From positions 434,001 through 498,000 of the forward strand of contig NZ_PYGD01000001.1 in NCBI RefSeq assembly GCF_003014535.1: DNA of 64,000 bases. The letters run 5' to 3'. Under the pieces are notes generated by a model. That model was given only the letters and a program-made list of their open reading frames with translations. It was not told the origin of the DNA and made no database searches. Source of the stretch: Taibaiella chishuiensis (GTDB taxonomy: Bacteria > Bacteroidota > Bacteroidia > Chitinophagales > Chitinophagaceae). Of this stretch, positions 61,318-64,000 are shown one piece after another. The translations under genes and the position numbers were made by a program. Within the stretch, counting starts at the first letter, position 1; every line of letters starts with the position of its first letter.

Positions 61318-61346
61318 TATACCAAATTAGCATAAATATACCAAAT
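61318..61346. repeat. Direct repeats TATACCAAAT
   Basis: Identical 10-base units at 61318-61327 and 61337-61346 (19-base offset), 33-61 bases upstream of the zinc-ribbon/HTH start; candidate binding sites or promoter elements. Confidence 0.6.
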
Positions 61347-61719
61347 GACCAATATTGACTATTATCAACACAAATATGCCATACTGCTGAATGTCAATAC
61401 GCTACAGATTATGGCGTGCAGATACCTATTGACATTGCTCAAATCCAAATCTTGATGCTTGTCCATCAATACGATAGTGGAGTTAACCGTTACTCGCCAA
61501 CCTGTTGCCCACCTGGGTCTGAACGATAGCCGGAAGTCCCTTTCGCAAGGTCCCTTTCTGGAGACCTCGCGACGAAACAGGATATCTTTCCCACAACGGG
61601 CATCTCTGTCCGTAGCGAGGCGTTACGAACAGGCGCGACGACCAGGTGCGAACGGGCCTCGCGACGCAATAGCGTATCTACACACAACTGCTCCTGCAAA
61701 GGGAGGCCTGGGAAAACAA

Positions 61720-61741
61720 AATACCCGGCTGTAATGCCGGG
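61720..61741 (-). terminator. Terminator of the Crp-family gene
   Basis: CCCGGC (61724-61729) and GCCGGG (61736-61741) pair, next to AAAACAAAAT on the plus strand, giving a U-rich tail to the leftward transcript. Confidence 0.7.
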
Positions 61742-61785
61742 CCTTTTATCAGCACGCAAGGTGCTGCAATCAATAAGGTGTTGGA

Positions 61786-62385
61786 CTATAATTCGGGCTC
61801 TTCCTTTTTACGGGTCGCCATCTTTTTACGGTTGCGGCTCAGGGTTTCGGGTTTGATACCCAGGTAGGAGGCAATCATATGTTGCGGTACCCGCTGTACG
61901 ATCTCGGGATAGGTTTCCACGAACATCTTGTATTTATCTTCCGCAAAATGGGTCAGGTAATTAATGACCCGGAGGTGCAGCGCGTTAAGCCTTTTCTGCA
62001 TCACCTGGCGGAAGTATTTTTCCAGGGCCGGTACCCGCTGCAGCAATTGCTGGAACACTTCGCGGTCGATCAGCAATACCTCTGCATTTTCTAACGCATC
62101 GATATCGTAGAGCGCGGTATCGTCTTCCGAAAGATTAAAGCTGTCGGGGATCCAGGTACCTTCCGGTGCAAACTGCATAACATGTTCCGCGCCTTTTTCG
62201 CCTTTCAGGCAAGCGCGCAGCATACCCTTGTTCACGAAGGCGATTTCACCGAAGTGTTCCCCGTGCTGCATCAGGTATTGCCTTTTGCGCAGTTTGCGCG
62301 GGGTAATAGCAGCCTGCACCAGGGCCTTATCTGCTGCCGTCAGCTCCACTTCTTTGGCAATCTCGGCGAATAGTAGTTCCAACAT
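61786..62385 (-). CDS. Crp/Fnr-family transcriptional regulator
   Basis: A 199-residue regulator. Residues 15-125 form the cyclic-nucleotide-binding-like beta-roll (RKLRKRQYLMQHGEHFGEIAFVNKGMLRACL, HVMQFAPEGTWIPDSFNL). A dimer helix follows, and a winged HTH-like C-terminus (RVPQHMIASYLGIKPETLSRNRKKM). The Cys residues of oxygen-sensing FNR are absent, and the cAMP-binding Arg/Ser pattern is not conserved, so the effector is unknown. It lies seven bases after the DUF3050 gene, a likely operon. Confidence 0.9.
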   Translation of the reverse strand: MLELLFAEIAKEVELTAADKALVQAAITPRKLRKRQYLMQHGEHFGEIAFVNKGMLRACLKGEKGAEHVMQFAPEGTWIPDSFNLSEDDTALYDIDALENAEVLLIDREVFQQLLQRVPALEKYFRQVMQKRLNALHLRVINYLTHFAEDKYKMFVETYPEIVQRVPQHMIASYLGIKPETLSRNRKKMATRKKEEPEL

Positions 62386-62392
62386 AGCGGAA

Positions 62393-63181
62393 TCATTTTT
62401 GTTCTTTATTTTTTTCTATCGCATCGGCGATAGCATCCCACAGGCGTACCCGGCTTTGTAAGGCCGCCACTACGGCTTCGGTAGCTTCTTCCCAGCGTGC
62501 AGGATCGGTACCGCAAAGCGATTCGGTCATTTCGCAGGCCAGTATCGAGTGATGATCGCCATCTACTTCGATATGACGTTCGAGGTAATATTTAAAAATA
62601 CTTATTTTTTCCGGAGTTTGCTGGTGCAGGGCCCTTACAAAGCTGATGAACATACCGGGAATGAGGTCTTCGCGGCCAAAGGTGAACACGGCGGCCTGCA
62701 CATGGGCCTTGCCTCCGTCTACCACTTCAAAAGTATTGTGCACGAAATCGGTTACGGCCGCCGGCGCCCCACAGGCGGTCAGCGCTTCGGTTACCGTTTT
62801 GCCGGTTTCCAGGGCTGCCAGCAGGCTATTGGCCTGGCCGGTGCTGCAACCCGCCTGTTCCATCGCCTGTATATACAGTTCAAAATGGCTGCTGCGGTTG
62901 CCTTCCTCATCCACATCACTTTCTTCGCCGGTTACGATTTCATTGATCAGGTAACGGGTATTGGCGTTTCCTTTGGGTACCCAGGGCAGGGTTACGCAGG
63001 TCAGGTTACGTTGCAGCGCTTTCAGCAGCGACATAAAATCCCATACGGCAAATATATGGTGCTGCATAAAGACGTGCAGGTCGGCAATACCCGCGATCTG
63101 TTCGTACACGCGATGTTGCGTGAGTTGCTGTTTAAGCGGCGCCACTGCTGTTTTCAGGGCTTCAATTGGGCTTGATTGCAT
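62393..63181 (-). CDS. DUF3050 protein (haem-oxygenase-like fold)
   Basis: A 262-residue protein of the DUF3050 family: [36 protein letters not shown] at the N-terminus, [20 protein letters not shown], and [21 protein letters not shown] near residue 210. The conserved His/Glu residues and all-helical pattern match the haem-oxygenase-like fold, now known to include di-iron enzymes. Its reaction is unknown. A TAACTTTG box 30 bases upstream (63212-63219) is a promoter. It leads the two-gene unit with the Crp-type regulator. Confidence 0.88.
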   Translation of the reverse strand: MQSSPIEALKTAVAPLKQQLTQHRVYEQIAGIADLHVFMQHHIFAVWDFMSLLKALQRNLTCVTLPWVPKGNANTRYLINEIVTGEESDVDEEGNRSSHFELYIQAMEQAGCSTGQANSLLAALETGKTVTEALTACGAPAAVTDFVHNTFEVVDGGKAHVQAAVFTFGREDLIPGMFISFVRALHQQTPEKISIFKYYLERHIEVDGDHHSILACEMTESLCGTDPARWEEATEAVVAALQSRVRLWDAIADAIEKNKEQK

Positions 63182-63211
63182 AAAAGAAAGGAGGTTCGGT
63201 TAAAGGAGCCA

Positions 63212-63219
63212 CAAAGTTA
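63212..63219 (-). promoter_or_regulatory. Predicted DUF3050 promoter -7 box
   Basis: TAACTTTG on the minus strand, about 30 bases upstream of ATG 63181. Confidence 0.55.
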
Positions 63220-63335
63220 GTACAAACCGGATTCAAAATTTTGCCCCCGTTTTGATCAAACGTTACGCACGGGATAAATAACAGGCTTTTTTCAAAAAAC
63301 ATGCTCCCCGGCCCCGCAGCTACCGGTTTTCATTT

Positions 63336-63343
63336 TACCTTTG
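63336..63343 (+). promoter_or_regulatory. Predicted folD promoter -7 box adjacent to the start codon
   Basis: TACCTTTG ends one base before ATG 63345. With the usual start point four or five bases after the box, transcription would begin at or near ATG 63345/63348, a leaderless design. Confidence 0.5.
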
Positions 63344-63344
63344 C

Positions 63345-64000
63345 ATGATGCAACTATTAGATGGGAAAAAAGTATCGGAAAGTCTGCTCGCCGAGATTGC
63401 AGTTTCTGTAAAGGAGCTGAAAGAAGCAGGAAAAAAGACGCCGCACCTCGCCGCTATACTCGTGGGCAATAATCCCGCCAGCGAGGCCTATGTAGGTTCG
63501 AAAGTAAAAACCTGCGAACAGATCGGGTTTGCATCCACGCTGCTGCGCCTCGAACAAGACATTACCGAGGCCGCATTGCTGGAACATATCCGCAACTTTA
63601 ACGATAACCCGGATGTGGACGGCATACTGGTGCAGCTGCCCCTGCCTGCGCATATTTCGGAAAGCCGGGTGATCAATACGATCGACCCTGCTAAAGATGT
63701 AGACGGTTTCCATCCCATCAGCCTGGGCCGTATGGTGCTGGGCGAGCCTACCTTTATTTCGGCTACCCCCAACGGCATTATGATGCTGCTGGATTATTAT
63801 AAAATAGAGACCGCTGGCAAAAACTGCGTTGTGATCGGCCGCAGCAATATCGTGGGAACGCCTATGAGCATCCTGCTGAGCCGCAACAGCAACCCTGGCA
63901 ACTGTACCGTTACCCTCTGCCACTCCCGCACGCAAAACCTGAAAGAGATCTGCCTGGGCGCCGACATTATCGTAGCCGCCATAGGCCGTCCTAATTATGT
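63345..64000 (+). CDS. folD: Methylenetetrahydrofolate dehydrogenase/cyclohydrolase FolD, N-terminal part
   Basis: The window ends inside this gene; about 218 codons are visible. Two consecutive ATG codons can start it (63345, 63348). Visible motifs: [43 protein letters not shown] (with the catalytic Tyr and Lys), [31 protein letters not shown] and the NADP-binding [20 protein letters not shown]. FolD interconverts methylene-, methenyl- and formyl-tetrahydrofolate in one-carbon metabolism. The C-terminal part and downstream context are unseen. Confidence 0.95.
   Translation, partial: MMQLLDGKKVSESLLAEIAVSVKELKEAGKKTPHLAAILVGNNPASEAYVGSKVKTCEQIGFASTLLRLEQDITEAALLEHIRNFNDNPDVDGILVQLPLPAHISESRVINTIDPAKDVDGFHPISLGRMVLGEPTFISATPNGIMMLLDYYKIETAGKNCVVIGRSNIVGTPMSILLSRNSNPGNCTVTLCHSRTQNLKEICLGADIIVAAIGRPNY

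Larger units (their letters stand above)
61286..61785. other. Gene-free stretch with operator-like repeats and a GC-rich block
   Basis: 500 bases in two parts. 61290-61470 is AT-rich and carries direct repeats upstream of the zinc-ribbon gene. 61475-61690 is abruptly GC-rich and Arg/Cys-biased in every frame, with repeated CCTCGCGACG (61567-61576 and 61657-61666) and the reverse-related GCGAGGCG. It resembles an intergenic repeat or structured RNA more than a gene. A terminator follows at 61724-61741. Confidence 0.5.

Noticed and set aside
61459-61759. Overlapping short frames on both strands in the GC-rich block
   Set aside because: Arg/Cys-biased translations on both strands, no start context, and internal DNA repeats point to a non-coding repeat.

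Overview
The window looks like a chromosomal segment of a Bacteroidota bacterium, most likely Chitinophagaceae or a close relative. The signs are roughly even base composition, several proteins with type IX secretion (T9SS) C-terminal sorting domains plus a PorZ-like protein, the order uppS-bamA-ompH-ompH, a DUF5686 protein, a Bacteroidetes-type arginine pathway built around an acylornithine carbamoyltransferase, and many promoter boxes of the Bacteroidetes form TAnnTTTG. Family assignments come from reading protein motifs; no database search was run. No rRNA, tRNA, CRISPR array or intact insertion sequence was seen.

Layout. 1-9.7 kb: the end of a DUF4252 gene, a three-gene leftward operon of secreted proteins (tail-fibre-like protein, lipoprotein, large T9SS substrate), a DUF5686 outer-membrane protein, threonine aldolase and a long gene-free stretch. 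9.7-14.4 kb: a Cys-rich copper-binding four-helix protein and a tandem array of five small secreted paralogues of unknown function, with duplicated flanking DNA and terminators. 14.4-18.0 kb: a LytTR regulator and a propeller-type sensor kinase. 18.2-20.3 kb: DoxX/HxlR divergent pair with visible operators, a frameshifted lanthipeptide-type precursor gene and an orphan gene. 20.3-24.7 kb: haem uptake operon hmuTUVS with an overlooked 30-residue membrane peptide, and a second lanthipeptide-type precursor. 24.9-29.6 kb: uppS-bamA-ompH-ompH envelope operon.

29.8-45.4 kb: mostly housekeeping genes. These are a HerA/DUF853 ATPase, a DEAD-box helicase, a GNAT, PorZ, a pseudouridine synthase with a long 12-residue-repeat extension, rlmN, a DUF1028 protein, rny, a GT39-like membrane glycosyltransferase and glnS. 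45.5-54.1 kb: a complete rightward arginine operon (GNAT, argG, argC, argD, argF', argB, argE, argH) behind a roughly 320-base leader with a small ORF and an intrinsic terminator. The carbamoyltransferase has Val at the acetyl/succinyl specificity position, which suggests a succinylated pathway. 54.1-61.3 kb: a leftward module that joins outer-membrane porin, MHS-type transporter, two tiny membrane proteins, a transporter-histidine kinase fusion, a single-domain response regulator and a zinc-ribbon/HTH protein. 61.5-64 kb: an unusual GC-rich intergenic block, a Crp-family regulator, a DUF3050 protein and the start of folD.

The strongest candidates for something undescribed are the five-gene secreted array with Cys/Tyr covariation, the two orphan RiPP precursors (one broken), the arginine leader, and the paired direct repeats upstream of hmuT.
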